Source of the DNA: Actinoplanes sp. L3-i22 | GTDB taxonomy: Bacteria; Actinomycetota; Actinomycetes; Mycobacteriales; Micromonosporaceae | Reading direction: 5' to 3' | DNA: 64,000 bases | Assembly (NCBI RefSeq): GCF_019704555.1 | Contig: NZ_AP024745.1 | Coordinates: 752,501-816,500, forward strand | In this document: positions 42,830 through 53,097 of the stretch, piece after piece | Layout of the letters: every line of letters begins with the position of its first letter | How positions within the stretch are numbered: the first letter of the stretch is position 1 | Notes under the pieces: generated by a model | What the model saw: the letters and a program-made list of their open reading frames with translations, nothing else | Database searches by the model: none | What the model was told of the DNA's origin: nothing | Translations under genes and position numbers: made by a program

Positions 42830-44284
42830 ATGCCCAGCACAACCGACCGTCCCGGCGGCTCGGAGGACCCGTTCGCGGTCGCCGAGGCGCTGCAGTCTGT
42901 CGTGCGGGACACCGAGCAGCTGCCCGCCCCGGGCGCGAGCCGGGAGCCCCAGCCGCAGGCCGCGGGCGCGCCGGACACCCGGGACACCGTCGTCGTGGAC
43001 GACGCGATGCTCGGCCGCCGCGAGACGGTCCGGGTCCCCAACCAGCGCCGGCCGCCGGAGCGCGCCAAGGGCGCCCCGCTGCCGGTGGCGGTGGCCTTCG
43101 CCACGACCTGGGCGGCGCTGCTCACCTATCTTCCGGTCGCCGCGGCGCTCGGGCTGGCCCGCACCCTGGAGGGCCAGGGTGGCCTGCTCGGGGCGGCCCA
43201 TGCCGGCGCGGCCGCCTGGCTGCTCGGCCACGGGGTGCCGATCGGCACGTCGATCGGCTCGCTCGGGCTCTCGCCGCTGCTGCTCACCGGGCTGGTGCTG
43301 TGGCGGCTGCAGCGGGCCGGGCTGCACGTGACCCGGGCGATCGGGGCGCGGCGTACCGGCTCGATCGGCTCGGCGCTTCTCGTGGCGATGTGCGTCGGGG
43401 TGGCGTACGGCGCCATCGGTTTTCTGACCGCGCAGCTCACCGATGGCCGCGGCACCCACGTCTCCACCGCCCGCGCCGCGGCGGATTTTCTGCTGCTCGG
43501 GCTGGTCGGGGCGCTGATCGGCGCGTTGCGCGGCAGCGACGCGGTCACCACGCTGGCCCGGCGGGTCCCGTCGGCGCTGCGCCACGGCATCCGGACCGGG
43601 CTGGTCGCCGGGCTCCTGATGGTCGGGGCGGGCGCGGCGGTCGGCGGGCTGTCGGTCGCGCTCGGCGGTGGCGACGCCGCGAAGATCATCGCGGCCTATC
43701 ACACCGGGGTGGCCGGCCAGGCCGGGATCACCCTGATCAGCGTGGCCTACGCGGCGAACGCGGCGGTCTGGGCCACGGCGTACCTTCTCGGTCCCGGTTT
43801 TGTCCTGGGGGTTGGCTCGATCATCCGGCTGACCGAGTTCGCGGTCGGTGACCTGCCCACGTTGCCGCTGCTGGCCGGCCTGCCGAACGGGCCGGTGGGC
43901 TCCGGCGGCACGCTGCTCCTGACTCTTCCGGTGATCGCCGGCGCGGTGGCCGGCTGGGGGCTCACCCAGCGGCTGCGCTACGGCCGCGCGCACGCCTGGG
44001 GGCCCGGTCGCGGCTCCGGCGCGGACGCCCCGGAACCGGCCTGGTCGCTGCTGTTCGGCGCGGGCCTGCTGGCCGGCCCGGTCGCGGGTCTGCTGCTCGC
44101 CGGGCTGGCCTGGTGCTCCGGCGGCCCGGTGGGGGACGGGCGGCTCGCCGAGATCGGCCCGGCGGCCGGTCAGGTCGGGCTGGTGGCCGCGATCGTCGCC
44201 GCGATCTCGGTGATCGTGGGCGCCTCCGCGGCCCGGATCTTCAGCACCCCGCGGCGGCCGGTCGTGACCAAGAGCCGCCGATAA
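42830..44284 (+). CDS. DUF6350 family multi-spanning membrane protein
   Basis: 484 residues. The first 85 residues are polar, Asp/Pro-rich and probably cytoplasmic; then about ten hydrophobic helices, with AVAFATTWAALLTYLPVAAALGLA as the first. Gly and Ala make up a large share of the helices, and small loops with Arg lie between them. It occupies the position between sucCD and purN typical for DUF6350 proteins in actinobacteria. The function is not known; there is no transporter motif I can recognise. Only 45 bp separate it from purN, so it may be co-transcribed with the purine genes. Confidence 0.85.
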   Translation: MPSTTDRPGGSEDPFAVAEALQSVVRDTEQLPAPGASREPQPQAAGAPDTRDTVVVDDAMLGRRETVRVPNQRRPPERAKGAPLPVAVAFATTWAALLTYLPVAAALGLARTLEGQGGLLGAAHAGAAAWLLGHGVPIGTSIGSLGLSPLLLTGLVLWRLQRAGLHVTRAIGARRTGSIGSALLVAMCVGVAYGAIGFLTAQLTDGRGTHVSTARAAADFLLLGLVGALIGALRGSDAVTTLARRVPSALRHGIRTGLVAGLLMVGAGAAVGGLSVALGGGDAAKIIAAYHTGVAGQAGITLISVAYAANAAVWATAYLLGPGFVLGVGSIIRLTEFAVGDLPTLPLLAGLPNGPVGSGGTLLLTLPVIAGAVAGWGLTQRLRYGRAHAWGPGRGSGADAPEPAWSLLFGAGLLAGPVAGLLLAGLAWCSGGPVGDGRLAEIGPAAGQVGLVAAIVAAISVIVGASAARIFSTPRRPVVTKSRR

Positions 44285-44329
44285 CCGCCCGATTTCGGTT
44301 GACCTGGGCGTCCCGGATAGGGTGCTGAG

Positions 44330-44947
44330 GTGACTGACCCCGCGCCCGCCCGCCTGGTCGTCCTGATCTCCGGATCGGGCAGCAACCTGCAAGCTCTTCT
44401 CGACGCGGCCACGGATCCGGCGTACGGCGCCGAGGTCGTCGCGGTCGGTGCGGACCGGGACGGCATCGCCGGCCTGGAGATCGCCGCCGCGGCCGGTGTG
44501 CCCACGTTCGTGGACTCGGTGAAGGCCTACCCGACCCGCGACGACTGGGACGCCGCGGTCACCGGGCACGTCGCCGCGCACCGCCCCGACCTGGTCATCT
44601 CGGCCGGCTTCCTGAAGCTGGTCGGCAAGCAGTTCCTGGACGCGTTCGGCGACCGGTACATCAACACGCACAACGCGCTGCTGCCGTCGTTCCCCGGCAT
44701 CCACGGGCCGCGCGACGCGCTCGCCTACGGCGTGAAGCTGGCCGGCGCGACGCTTTTCTTCGTCGACGCCGGTGTCGACACCGGGCCGATCATCGCCCAG
44801 GTCAGTGTCCCCGTGCTCGACGACGACACGGAAGCCACGCTGACCGAGCGGATCAAGGTGGCCGAGCGGGCCCAGCTGGTCGAGTTCGTCGGCCGCCTGG
44901 TCCGCGACGGCTGGACCATCAAAGACAGGAAGGTACGGATTCCGTGA
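44330..44947 (+). CDS. purN: Phosphoribosylglycinamide formyltransferase
   Basis: 205 residues, GTG start. Transfers a formyl group from 10-formyl-THF to GAR, third step of purine synthesis. The phosphate-binding opening is [18 protein letters not shown]; the catalytic Asn and His lie in [22 protein letters not shown] and the Asp in [12 protein letters not shown], all as in E. coli PurN. It overlaps purH by four bases (GTGA), so translation is coupled. Confidence 0.96.
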   Translation: MTDPAPARLVVLISGSGSNLQALLDAATDPAYGAEVVAVGADRDGIAGLEIAAAAGVPTFVDSVKAYPTRDDWDAAVTGHVAAHRPDLVISAGFLKLVGKQFLDAFGDRYINTHNALLPSFPGIHGPRDALAYGVKLAGATLFFVDAGVDTGPIIAQVSVPVLDDDTEATLTERIKVAERAQLVEFVGRLVRDGWTIKDRKVRIP

Positions 44948-46506
44948 GCACCGAGGGTCTGCGTCCGATCAAGCGGGCGCTGCTGAGCGTGTGGGACAAG
45001 GCCGGCATCGTCGAGCTCGCCCAGGCCCTGCACGCCGCCGGCGTGGAGATCGTCTCGACCGGCTCCACCGCGAGCACCGTGGAGAAGTCCGGCGTGCCGG
45101 TGACCCGGGTGGAGGATCTGACCGGCTTCCCGGAGATCCTCAGCGACCGGGTGAAGACCCTGCACCCCAAGGTGCACGCCGGTCTCCTCGCCGACCTGCG
45201 GCTGGACAGCCACGCGCAGGAGCTGGCCGAGCACGGGATCGAGCCGTTCGACCTGCTGGTGAGCAGCCTCTACCCGTTCTCCGAGACGGTCGCCTCCGGG
45301 GCGAGCGAGGAGGAGTGCATCGCCAAGATCGACATCGGCGGGCCGGCGATGGTCCGGGCCGCGGCGAAGAACCACGCCTCGGTTGCCGTGGTGGTCTCCA
45401 CCGAGGGCTATCCGCTGATTCTTTCCGCGCTGGCGGCCGGCGGCTTCACGCTGGAGCAGCGCAAGGTGCTCGCCTCCCGGGCGTTCATCAACATCGCGGA
45501 GTACGACGTCGCGGTGGCGAACTGGACGGCGACCGTGCTGGCGCCGGCCGCGGAATGGCCGGACTTCGCGGGCATCGCGCTGAAAAAACAAGACATTCTC
45601 CGGTACGGCGAGAACCCGCACCAGCAGGCCGCGCTCTACGTCGACGCGAATGCTCCCGCCGGGCTGGCGCAGGCCGAGCAGCTCAACGGCAAGGAGATGT
45701 CCTACAACAACTACGTCGACGCGGACGCCGCCTGGCGCACCGCGAACGACTTCACCGACCCGGCCGTGGCGATCATCAAGCACGCGAACCCGTGCGGCGT
45801 GGCGATCGGCGCGGACGTGGCGGAGGCGCACCGCAAGGCGCACGAGTGCGACCCGGTCTCCGCGTTCGGCGGCGTGATCGCGGTCAACCAGGCGGTCACG
45901 CTCGAGCTGGCGCAGCAGGTCGCGGAGATCTTCACCGAGGTCATCGTGGCCCCGTCCTACGCCCCCGAGGCGCTGGACCTGCTGCGCGAGAAGAAGAACC
46001 TGCGCGTCCTGGTCGCCCCGGCGTGGAACCCGCCGCCCGCCGAGATCAAGCAGGTCGGCGGCGGCGTGCTGGTGCAGATGTCGGACCGGATCGACGCCGA
46101 GGGCGACGACCCGGCGAACTGGACGCTGGCGACCGGCGCGGCCGCGTCCCCGGCGGACCTGCGCGACCTGGCCTTCGCGTGGCGGGCGATCCGCAGCGTG
46201 AAGAGCAACGCGATCCTGCTGGCGCACGACGGCGCGACCGTCGGCGTCGGCATGGGCCAGGTCAACCGGGTCGACTCGGCCAAGCTGGCGGTCGACCGGG
46301 CCGGCGCCGAGCGGGCGGCCGGCAGTGTGGCCGCCTCGGACGCGTTCTTCCCGTTCCCGGACGGCCTCGAGGTGCTGATCGCGGCCGGCGTCAAGGCGGT
46401 CGTCCAGCCGGGCGGCTCGATCCGCGACAACCTGGTGATCGAGGCGGCCGAGAAGGCCGGCCTGACCATCTACTTCACCGGAACGCGGCACTTCTACCAC
46501 GGCTGA
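44944..46506 (+). CDS. purH: Bifunctional AICAR formyltransferase / IMP cyclohydrolase
   Basis: 520 residues, GTG start. The N-terminal IMP cyclohydrolase (MGS-like, about 1-150) has [18 protein letters not shown] and STGSTAST. The formyltransferase part contains the Lys-His pair in [13 protein letters not shown] and ends in [31 protein letters not shown]. It catalyses the last two steps to IMP, the substrate of guaB in this window. It ends in a strong hairpin. Confidence 0.97.
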   Translation: MSTEGLRPIKRALLSVWDKAGIVELAQALHAAGVEIVSTGSTASTVEKSGVPVTRVEDLTGFPEILSDRVKTLHPKVHAGLLADLRLDSHAQELAEHGIEPFDLLVSSLYPFSETVASGASEEECIAKIDIGGPAMVRAAAKNHASVAVVVSTEGYPLILSALAAGGFTLEQRKVLASRAFINIAEYDVAVANWTATVLAPAAEWPDFAGIALKKQDILRYGENPHQQAALYVDANAPAGLAQAEQLNGKEMSYNNYVDADAAWRTANDFTDPAVAIIKHANPCGVAIGADVAEAHRKAHECDPVSAFGGVIAVNQAVTLELAQQVAEIFTEVIVAPSYAPEALDLLREKKNLRVLVAPAWNPPPAEIKQVGGGVLVQMSDRIDAEGDDPANWTLATGAAASPADLRDLAFAWRAIRSVKSNAILLAHDGATVGVGMGQVNRVDSAKLAVDRAGAERAAGSVAASDAFFPFPDGLEVLIAAGVKAVVQPGGSIRDNLVIEAAEKAGLTIYFTGTRHFYHG

Positions 46507-46518
46507 TCGCTTCTCCCG

Positions 46519-46550
46519 AAGAGCCGGCCCGCACCCGCGGGCCGGCTCTT
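46519..46550 (+). terminator. Terminator of purNH
   Basis: AAGAGCCGGCCCGC pairs with GCGGGCCGGCTCTT around a four-base loop, followed by TCGTGTT. 14-bp stem. Confidence 0.9.
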
Positions 46551-46679
46551 TCGTGTTCCGGAACCACGGGGTTACCGCCGAGTATTGATTTTGTTACATC
46601 AGTAGATCTAAATTCTTAGCCGCGCTCGTGCGGGGGCGTCGCCGTCACGGCGTTCACGGGGGAGAGGACGGGCATCGGC

Positions 46680-49600
46680 GTGCGCGGACAACGATGGCTG
46701 CAGGCGGGGGTGGCGGCGCTGGCCGCGCTCTCCTTGACGATGGTGGCGCCGGCGACCGGCGCGCACGCCGACACCGGGGACACCTGGGCCTATCCGAGCC
46801 GGCTCGACGACGGACTGACCGCGGCCCGGCTGGACCGGTGCCGGCTCGGCTTCGTGGCCCAGGCCGGCGGCCCGGCGATCCGCTCGGTGGCGCAGACCGG
46901 GCTGACCGGGACGACCGCGGCGATGCACACCGCGGCCGATCCGAGCTACTGGAACGCGACGCCGCTGTCGACCGCGTACGACCAGGACCGGGCCGACTAC
47001 TCGGCCAAGGTCGACACGCTCTACGGCCGCAAGGACGTGTGGAGCGACTCGATCCCGAACAACTTCGAGGTCGTCGACGAGACCGTCACCGGCTTCCAGT
47101 GGGCCCCGAACTTCTACGGCGACCTGGGCATCCTCTCGTTCTACAACCACCGGTTCTTCGACGGTGAGGGCAGCCTCTACGAGGACCTGGCCCCGGTCGG
47201 CTCGGCCGAAGCGGTGGCCAGCGCGGTCGCGATCGCCAAGGCGCAGGGGTTGTACACCGGGTCGGGCGGCTCGTCGTACGAGCGGTGGGCCTGGGGCGAG
47301 GTCGGCGACGAGGACCCGTTCAACGACGGCCACGTCTACCCGGGCAACCACCACGCCGACGACCTCCGGCTGTTCCTGCAGGCCGGCGGCTTCCCGAAGA
47401 GCGCCCCGGCGCCCGGCTCGACCGAGTTCCGGCTCGAGGTCGAGGCGATCAAGCAGCGGTTCGCCTCGTGCGACACGGACAACCCGCTCGACCCGAACCA
47501 CGTGCTCGCCCCGGTGGTGCACACCGCCGCCGCCGAGTGGCAGGCCGAGCTCGACTCGCAGGCCACCCAGCGGGCCGCGATCCTGGCCGCGCACGCCAAG
47601 GCGTACCTCGACCTGGAGAACGCCGCGATCGCGATGGGCGAGGCGGTCGGCCAGTCCTGGATCGCGCACCAGCTCACCAAGTGGCAGTCCTGCTGGAGCG
47701 CGGGCGGCCTGTGCACGGCCGGCTCCGGCCCGATCACCTTCAAGTACAAGCCGTCGACCACGTTCTGCCTGGACAACACCAGCGGATCGGCGACGAACAA
47801 CAACAAGATCGAGCTCTGGACCTGCAACAACGGCACGGCCCAGCAGTGGCGCCCGTACGGCTACAACTACCTGGACGGCCCGCTCTACAACGCGGCCACC
47901 GGCAAGTGCCTGGACCTCAACGGCACCAATGTGGTGCTCTACGCCTGCACCACCAACAAGGCCAATCAGCACTGGCAGTGGTCCACCACCGGCGGCCTGA
48001 CCCGGCTCTACAACGTCGGCGCGAACAAGTGCCTGGACTTCGCCTCGGCCACCAACGGGCTGGCCGCCGCGGTCAAGACCTGCACCGGCGGCACCACCCA
48101 GCAGTTCGTCTCGGCGCAGAACAACGCCGGCACCGGCACCGGGACCGACATCCTGGACGCGCCGAAGGCGGCCGACTTCACCTACGCGGTCAACGAGATC
48201 AAGAACGCCCAGAACCGGGCCGCCGCGCAGCTCACCATCGCCAACAACGCCGCCGCCGACGCCCAGGTCCAGGCGACCGCGGTGACCAACGCGCAGAACG
48301 CGGCCGCCACGATCGCCACCGCCGGGCACTACCCGGTGGGGCGTGGTCTCGCCTACGCGCAGCAGTCCGCCCAGGTGGTCAAGGCGTCCGCGGCCGGCAC
48401 CACCGCCGCGGCCAAGGCGACCGCCACCGCGGTGCAGGCCACCAAGGCCGCCGTCGCCGACAGCGACACCCTGCTGGCCCTGGCCAAGACCCAGGCCACG
48501 GCGATGCGCGCGGAGTACGCCAAGAACGCCGCCCAGGAGGCCGCCCGTCAGGCGCAGGCCGCCGCGCAGTCGGCCGCGGCCGAGGCGACCGCCGCGGCCA
48601 GGGACGCGGCGACGGCCAAGGCCAAACGGGCCGAGGCCGAGCAGGCCCGGGCCACCGCCAAGATCGCCGCGGACCAGGCCGCGGCGCAGCGGAAGATCGC
48701 CGAGCAGCAGCGGGACGTCGCCGCGCAGCAGCGCCGGATCGCCGAGAGCCGGCGGGCCGACGCGGCCGCCGCCGACGCCGAGGCGCAACGCCAGCTCGGC
48801 ATCGCCGGCAGCGCCCGGGCCTCGGCCGACGCCGACGCGGTGACCGCGGCCGACCGCGATCACGACGCCCAGGTCTCCGCGAACAACGCGATGATCGCCC
48901 GGGAGACCGCGGAGAACGCCAACGCCAAGCACGACTCGCTGGCCGCCCGGGCGATGGCCATGCAGGCCAAGGCGGACGCGCTGGCCGGCACCGACCAGGC
49001 CGCCGCGGCCCGGGCCGCCGCCGACCATGCCCAGCAGGAGGCGGATCGGGCCCAGGACGCGGCCGACGCGGCCGGCCGGGCCGCGGACACCGCCACCCGG
49101 GCCGCCGAGGACGCCCGTGAGGCCGCTACCCGGGCGCACGCGGCCGCCGCCCGGTCCGAAGCGGCCGCCAAGAAAGCCGACGCCCAGGTCGGGATCACCC
49201 GGGCGGCGATGGCCAAGGCGCACTCCGCGGCGGCCGACGCGCTCGCCGCCTCCCGGGACGCCAAGGCGCATGCCAACGCCGCCGACGCGGATGCGGCCGC
49301 CGCGGCCGCCGCGATGCGGGTCGCGGCCCAGCAGTCCGCCGCGGCCTGGGCCGCGGCGCAACAGGCGCAGTTGGACAGCGCGGTGACCGCCGGCAAGGCG
49401 TACGCCACGTCGCTGGCCGCACTCGCCGCCCGGGACTCCGCGGCGCAGGTGGCCACGCCCGCGAACGAGGCGATCGCGCTCGGCGCACCCTTCGTCGAGC
49501 GGGACTCCGCGGCGGCCCTGGCGGTGCTGGTCGGGCAGAGTGCGATGACCGTCGCCCAGCAGCAGAGCGCCGCGGCCGACGCCCGGGCCGCGGATGCGGC

Positions 49601-51164
49601 GACCGCCGCCGGGACCGCGGCCGCGCTCGCCGCCGCCGCGGTGGGCGACGCCAAGATCGCGGCGCAGGCCGCCGCCGACGCGGCCGCCTCGGCCTCGGCC
49701 GCGGCGAAGTCGGCGCGGGATGCCCGGGCCTCGGCCGCCGCAGCGGCCGCCGACGCCGCCGCGGCGGCGACCGCCGACGCCGAGACCGCCCAGCTCAACG
49801 CGCAGGCGGAACGGGATGCCGCGGCCGCGCACGCCGCCTCGCAGCAGGCGGCCGGGGAGGCCGACGCGGCCGACGCGGCGGCCGACAGTGCCGAGCGGGA
49901 CGCGGCCTCGGCCCGGTCCGCGGCCACCCAGGCCCAGCAGGAGGCCGACGCGGCGCAGGACGCGGCTGACCGGGCCGACGCCTCGGCCGACGACGCCGAG
50001 GCGGCCGCACAACGGGCCAGGGAGGACGCCGCCGCGGCCGAGACGGCCGCGTCCAGCGCCGAGGCGGACGCCCGGTACGCGGACCGGATGAACCAGGTGG
50101 TGGCCACCTGGGACGGCGGCTACATGGCCCTGATGCTGCGGCCGGACCTCACGGTCGACGCCTGGGAGGGGCACTGCTCCACCGGTAACGGGTCGCCGAC
50201 CTGTGACATCGACGTGCCGCTGCACATGCACGGGTTCGTCTACTACGACCTGATCATCTGCACGCTGACCGGGACCACCAGCGCGACCTGCGGCTCGCTG
50301 CCGCTGGCGGTCAAGACGGTGGACACCACCGTGCACCGGACCCTGCACATGGACGTCCGCGACCAGATCAAGGCGTCCTGGGACAACCTGGTCCACCTGG
50401 TCTTCGGGGATTTCATCGAGTGCGGCAAGAAGGCCACCAAGGGCGACATCCTGAACAGCAGCTGCGCGTGGGCGGCGGCCGAGCTGATCCCGTACGACCG
50501 GGTGTTCGCCTGGGTCAAGGGTGTGGTCGAGGCCCGGGCCGCGCTGCGGGCCGGCCAGGGGATCACCGACGCGCTCGAGGTGCTGCGGGCCAGCGACCTG
50601 CCGGCCGAGGCGCTCCCGCTGCTGGAGCGCGAGGCGTCGGCGGCCACCCGGCTGCTCTCCTGCGCGGCCAACGCCGCGGCCGCGGCCCGGGTGACCGCCC
50701 GGGTGACGGTGGCCCGCGCGGCGCAGACCGAGATCTGCCCGGTGGATCTGCTCACGGCCGCCGGCAAGGCCAGCTACCAGCTGCTGCGGGCGGCCGTGGA
50801 GCGGGCCCGGGCCCGGTCGGCCGCGGACTTCCGGGCGATGCTCGGGCCCGGTGAGTACGCTCGGGGCAAGACCGAGCCGTGGCTGCGTAGCATGTATGTC
50901 GGCACCGCGCTGGAGAAGATGGTCGCCGACGACGCGGCCGTCCTCGCCGACGCGAACATCGAGCACCTCGGTGCCGGGATGCGCGGTCAGTCACTGCCCG
51001 ACTTCGTGATCGAGCACGGCGAAATGGAGTGTCCCATCGACGTCACCGGCGGCAGCGCCACCTCGATCCGGGATCACCTCAACTACGCCTTCGTGATCGG
51101 CCGGGACCAGATCATCGACTATCCGTCGTTCTCCGCCGACTTCCTCGCCGAGATCTTCTCGTGA
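46680..51164 (+). CDS. Giant secreted lectin/Ala-rich coil protein with toxin-like C-terminus (putative polymorphic toxin)
   Basis: 1494 residues, GTG start. Order: signal peptide (about 1-32); a 320-residue N-terminal domain I do not recognise, with YDQDRADYSAKVD and HVYPGNHHADDLRL; a ricin-type beta-trefoil lectin (about 353-477) with repeated CLDL and QxW elements (QQWRPYG, QHWQWS); an Ala-rich region predicted as long helix or coiled coil (about 497-1140) with hundreds of Ala plus Asp, Glu, Arg and Gln; a Cys-containing region (1145-1240); a pre-toxin-like segment (FGDFIECGKKATKGDILNSSCAWAAAELIP); and a C-terminal domain (about 1370-1494) with LPDFVIEHGEMECPIDVTGGS (Asp1441, Glu1450) that faintly recalls a PD-(D/E)xK nuclease core, though the Lys is not obvious. 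Architecture and two small downstream genes suggest a toxin with immunity proteins; this is inference. Confidence 0.72.
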   Translation: MRGQRWLQAGVAALAALSLTMVAPATGAHADTGDTWAYPSRLDDGLTAARLDRCRLGFVAQAGGPAIRSVAQTGLTGTTAAMHTAADPSYWNATPLSTAYDQDRADYSAKVDTLYGRKDVWSDSIPNNFEVVDETVTGFQWAPNFYGDLGILSFYNHRFFDGEGSLYEDLAPVGSAEAVASAVAIAKAQGLYTGSGGSSYERWAWGEVGDEDPFNDGHVYPGNHHADDLRLFLQAGGFPKSAPAPGSTEFRLEVEAIKQRFASCDTDNPLDPNHVLAPVVHTAAAEWQAELDSQATQRAAILAAHAKAYLDLENAAIAMGEAVGQSWIAHQLTKWQSCWSAGGLCTAGSGPITFKYKPSTTFCLDNTSGSATNNNKIELWTCNNGTAQQWRPYGYNYLDGPLYNAATGKCLDLNGTNVVLYACTTNKANQHWQWSTTGGLTRLYNVGANKCLDFASATNGLAAAVKTCTGGTTQQFVSAQNNAGTGTGTDILDAPKAADFTYAVNEIKNAQNRAAAQLTIANNAAADAQVQATAVTNAQNAAATIATAGHYPVGRGLAYAQQSAQVVKASAAGTTAAAKATATAVQATKAAVADSDTLLALAKTQATAMRAEYAKNAAQEAARQAQAAAQSAAAEATAAARDAATAKAKRAEAEQARATAKIAADQAAAQRKIAEQQRDVAAQQRRIAESRRADAAAADAEAQRQLGIAGSARASADADAVTAADRDHDAQVSANNAMIARETAENANAKHDSLAARAMAMQAKADALAGTDQAAAARAAADHAQQEADRAQDAADAAGRAADTATRAAEDAREAATRAHAAAARSEAAAKKADAQVGITRAAMAKAHSAAADALAASRDAKAHANAADADAAAAAAAMRVAAQQSAAAWAAAQQAQLDSAVTAGKAYATSLAALAARDSAAQVATPANEAIALGAPFVERDSAAALAVLVGQSAMTVAQQQSAAADARAADAATAAGTAAALAAAAVGDAKIAAQAAADAAASASAAAKSARDARASAAAAAADAAAAATADAETAQLNAQAERDAAAAHAASQQAAGEADAADAAADSAERDAASARSAATQAQQEADAAQDAADRADASADDAEAAAQRAREDAAAAETAASSAEADARYADRMNQVVATWDGGYMALMLRPDLTVDAWEGHCSTGNGSPTCDIDVPLHMHGFVYYDLIICTLTGTTSATCGSLPLAVKTVDTTVHRTLHMDVRDQIKASWDNLVHLVFGDFIECGKKATKGDILNSSCAWAAAELIPYDRVFAWVKGVVEARAALRAGQGITDALEVLRASDLPAEALPLLEREASAATRLLSCAANAAAAARVTARVTVARAAQTEICPVDLLTAAGKASYQLLRAAVERARARSAADFRAMLGPGEYARGKTEPWLRSMYVGTALEKMVADDAAVLADANIEHLGAGMRGQSLPDFVIEHGEMECPIDVTGGSATSIRDHLNYAFVIGRDQIIDYPSFSADFLAEIFS

Positions 51165-51176
51165 GGGAGATCGTCG

Positions 51177-51857
51177 GTGAGTGACGGCGTCCGGGTCGAG
51201 AAGCAGGACTTCTCCGGGGTCAAGAGCATCGGCAGTCATCGGACGCTGCGGGGGTGGGAGCTGAGCGGGTGCCGGTTCGCCGGCTCCACCCTCTCGCAGT
51301 TCGACGATCCGGGGATGAACCTGGTGGTCCGGGACACCACGCTGACCCGCAGCGTCTGCAAGCAGTCGTCGCTGAGCGGCGTGCGGCTGGAGGACGTGCT
51401 GGTCGACGGGGTGACCATGACCGGCTCGCTGAACCTGTACGGCTGCGCCCTCCGGCACGTCACGTTGCGCGGCCGGGTCGGCACGTGGTTCGTCATGCCG
51501 CCGAACCCATCGCTGCCCGCGCCGGTACGGGCGGCGTTCGCCGCGGAGATCGAGCGGCACTACGCGGACGTCGACTGGGCGCTGGACATCACCGCGGCCG
51601 AGTTCACCAGCGCCCAGCTCCAGTACGTGCCCGGTGAGCTGGTCCGCCGTGACCCGGAGACGCAGTTCCTGCTGCGCCGGGCGGTGGTCGGCGCGGTGCC
51701 CCGCGCCGAGCTGCCGACATTCGCGTCGTTCGAGGTGAGTCGCTTCGAGACGACTCCGCTGGACTGCATCGTCGCGGTGGCGCCGAAGCGGTCGAAGGAC
51801 TTCGCGGCGATCCTGGCCCAGCTGACCGGGCTGCGGGACCAGGGCCTGGCCGAGTGA
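51177..51857 (+). CDS. Pentapeptide-repeat-like protein, candidate immunity protein 1
   Basis: 226 residues, GTG start 12 bp after the giant gene. The first 105 residues consist of loose pentapeptide-type units (LRGWELSGCRFAGSTL, TLTRSVCKQSSLSGVRLEDVLVDGVTM, NLYGCALRHVTL), which would form a right-handed beta helix. The rest (about 115-226) is a mixed helical part with FVMPPNPSLPAPVRAAFAAEIERHY. It has no signal peptide, so it stays in the cytoplasm. Position directly after a putative secreted toxin and coupling to the next gene suggest an immunity role; I have no direct evidence for it. Confidence 0.68.
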   Translation: MSDGVRVEKQDFSGVKSIGSHRTLRGWELSGCRFAGSTLSQFDDPGMNLVVRDTTLTRSVCKQSSLSGVRLEDVLVDGVTMTGSLNLYGCALRHVTLRGRVGTWFVMPPNPSLPAPVRAAFAAEIERHYADVDWALDITAAEFTSAQLQYVPGELVRRDPETQFLLRRAVVGAVPRAELPTFASFEVSRFETTPLDCIVAVAPKRSKDFAAILAQLTGLRDQGLAE

Positions 51858-52456
51858 GCTCGGCCATGCGGCACATCCAGGGCGAACGGCTTTCCGGTAC
51901 GGACCGGGCCCTCGCCGAGGAGGAGCGGGTCCACTACGAGGACTGTGTCTTTCACGACGTGGACTGGAGCGAGTCCACGTTCACCGGGTGCACGTTCGAG
52001 CGGTGCGAGTTCGGCAACGTCAAGTTCAACGCGGCGACGTTCGTGCGTACCGCGATTCTGCAGTCGACGCTGCAGCGGTGCTCGTTCTTCGACGCCACGT
52101 TCGACGACTGCAAGCTGACCGGCACCACCTTCGTGGACTGCGGGCTGCGGCCGCTCACCGTGACCGGCGGGGACTGGGGGTTCGTGTCGCTGCGCGGGCA
52201 CAACCTGAGCGGCATCCGGTTCGGCGCGCTGCGGCTGCGGGAGGCGGACCTGACCGGGGCGGATCTGTCGAAGACCGACCTGCGCGGGGCGGATCTCTCC
52301 AACGCGCGCCTGAAGGATGCCGTACTGAAGGGATCTGATCTTCGCGGAGCGGACCTGGACGGCACGCCGCTGCGCGACGTCGACGTGACCGGGGCGAAGA
52401 TCGACCTCGGGCAGGCGGCGCACTTCGCCCGCGCCTACGGTGCCATCGTCAGTTGA
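51854..52456 (+). CDS. Pentapeptide-repeat protein, candidate immunity protein 2
   Basis: 200 residues, start overlapping the upstream stop by four bases (GTGA). Clear pentapeptide repeats run through most of the chain: FTGCTFERCEFGNVKFNAATF, then LREADLTGADLSKTDLRGADLSNARL and GSDLRGADLDGTPL. Such proteins fold as a quadrilateral beta helix, and MfpA/Qnr members imitate DNA and bind gyrase. There is no signal peptide. With the previous gene it forms a pair downstream of the giant secreted protein. It overlaps the convergent membrane-protein gene by eight bases at its 3' end. Confidence 0.85.
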   Translation: MSSAMRHIQGERLSGTDRALAEEERVHYEDCVFHDVDWSESTFTGCTFERCEFGNVKFNAATFVRTAILQSTLQRCSFFDATFDDCKLTGTTFVDCGLRPLTVTGGDWGFVSLRGHNLSGIRFGALRLREADLTGADLSKTDLRGADLSNARLKDAVLKGSDLRGADLDGTPLRDVDVTGAKIDLGQAAHFARAYGAIVS

Positions 52457-52985
52457 TCCGGCCCAGGACCACTGCGAGCGCGAGCATGGCCGCCGCCCAG
52501 AGGGTGACCAGGAGCGCGGCCAGGCGCCGGTTCGGGTGCTTCGCGGTGGCGAGGACGCCGGCGGCGGCCGGGAGGCCGGTCAGCGCGCCGAAGATGGTGC
52601 CGGTCCGCAGGGCCTCGGCGCCGTCCCCGGTCACCTCGGCGGGCCCGCAGTGGTGCCGGTCGCAGCCGGGCAGGAACCACAGCGCGACGACCGCGAGCAG
52701 GACGGTGACCACGATCAGCGCGATCCGGCCCGGCCGGCCGAGCCGGTCGGCGAACAGCCAGCACAGGAACCCGGTCAGGAACGGCGCGACGACGACCAGC
52801 CAGCCGGCCGCCGCCATCCCGGCCGGGGCGCCCCCGGTGACGTCGTGGATCAGGCCGATCACCCGGTCCCGCCACAGCATGCCGGCGACGGCGACGGCGG
52901 CGAACCCGGCGACGGCCACCGCGGTCCGGCCGAGATCGAGCAGCTTCTCCCGCACATGAGGCTTATTGGCCCGGCTGGTCTTCAT
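52449..52985 (-). CDS. Hypothetical membrane protein
   Basis: 178 residues, ATG at 52985. Four or five hydrophobic helices (about 20-42, 55-78, 86-106, 130-148, 155-175). Between helices three and four a short loop with CDRHHCGPAEVTGDG contains two Cys and two His and probably faces outside. No family recognised. Monocistronic, convergent with the pentapeptide gene and divergent from icd. Confidence 0.75.
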   Translation of the reverse strand: MKTSRANKPHVREKLLDLGRTAVAVAGFAAVAVAGMLWRDRVIGLIHDVTGGAPAGMAAAGWLVVVAPFLTGFLCWLFADRLGRPGRIALIVVTVLLAVVALWFLPGCDRHHCGPAEVTGDGAEALRTGTIFGALTGLPAAAGVLATAKHPNRRLAALLVTLWAAAMLALAVVLGRIN

Positions 52986-53097
52986 CGCCTGGGATGGTAG
53001 AGGCAGATCACCGGTTCGGGGCCGCCCGGCGATCTTCAGCGGGCGGGCAGTACGCTCGTACTGCTAAGCATGTGTTTCGGGAGAGGAGCGCCGGCCG

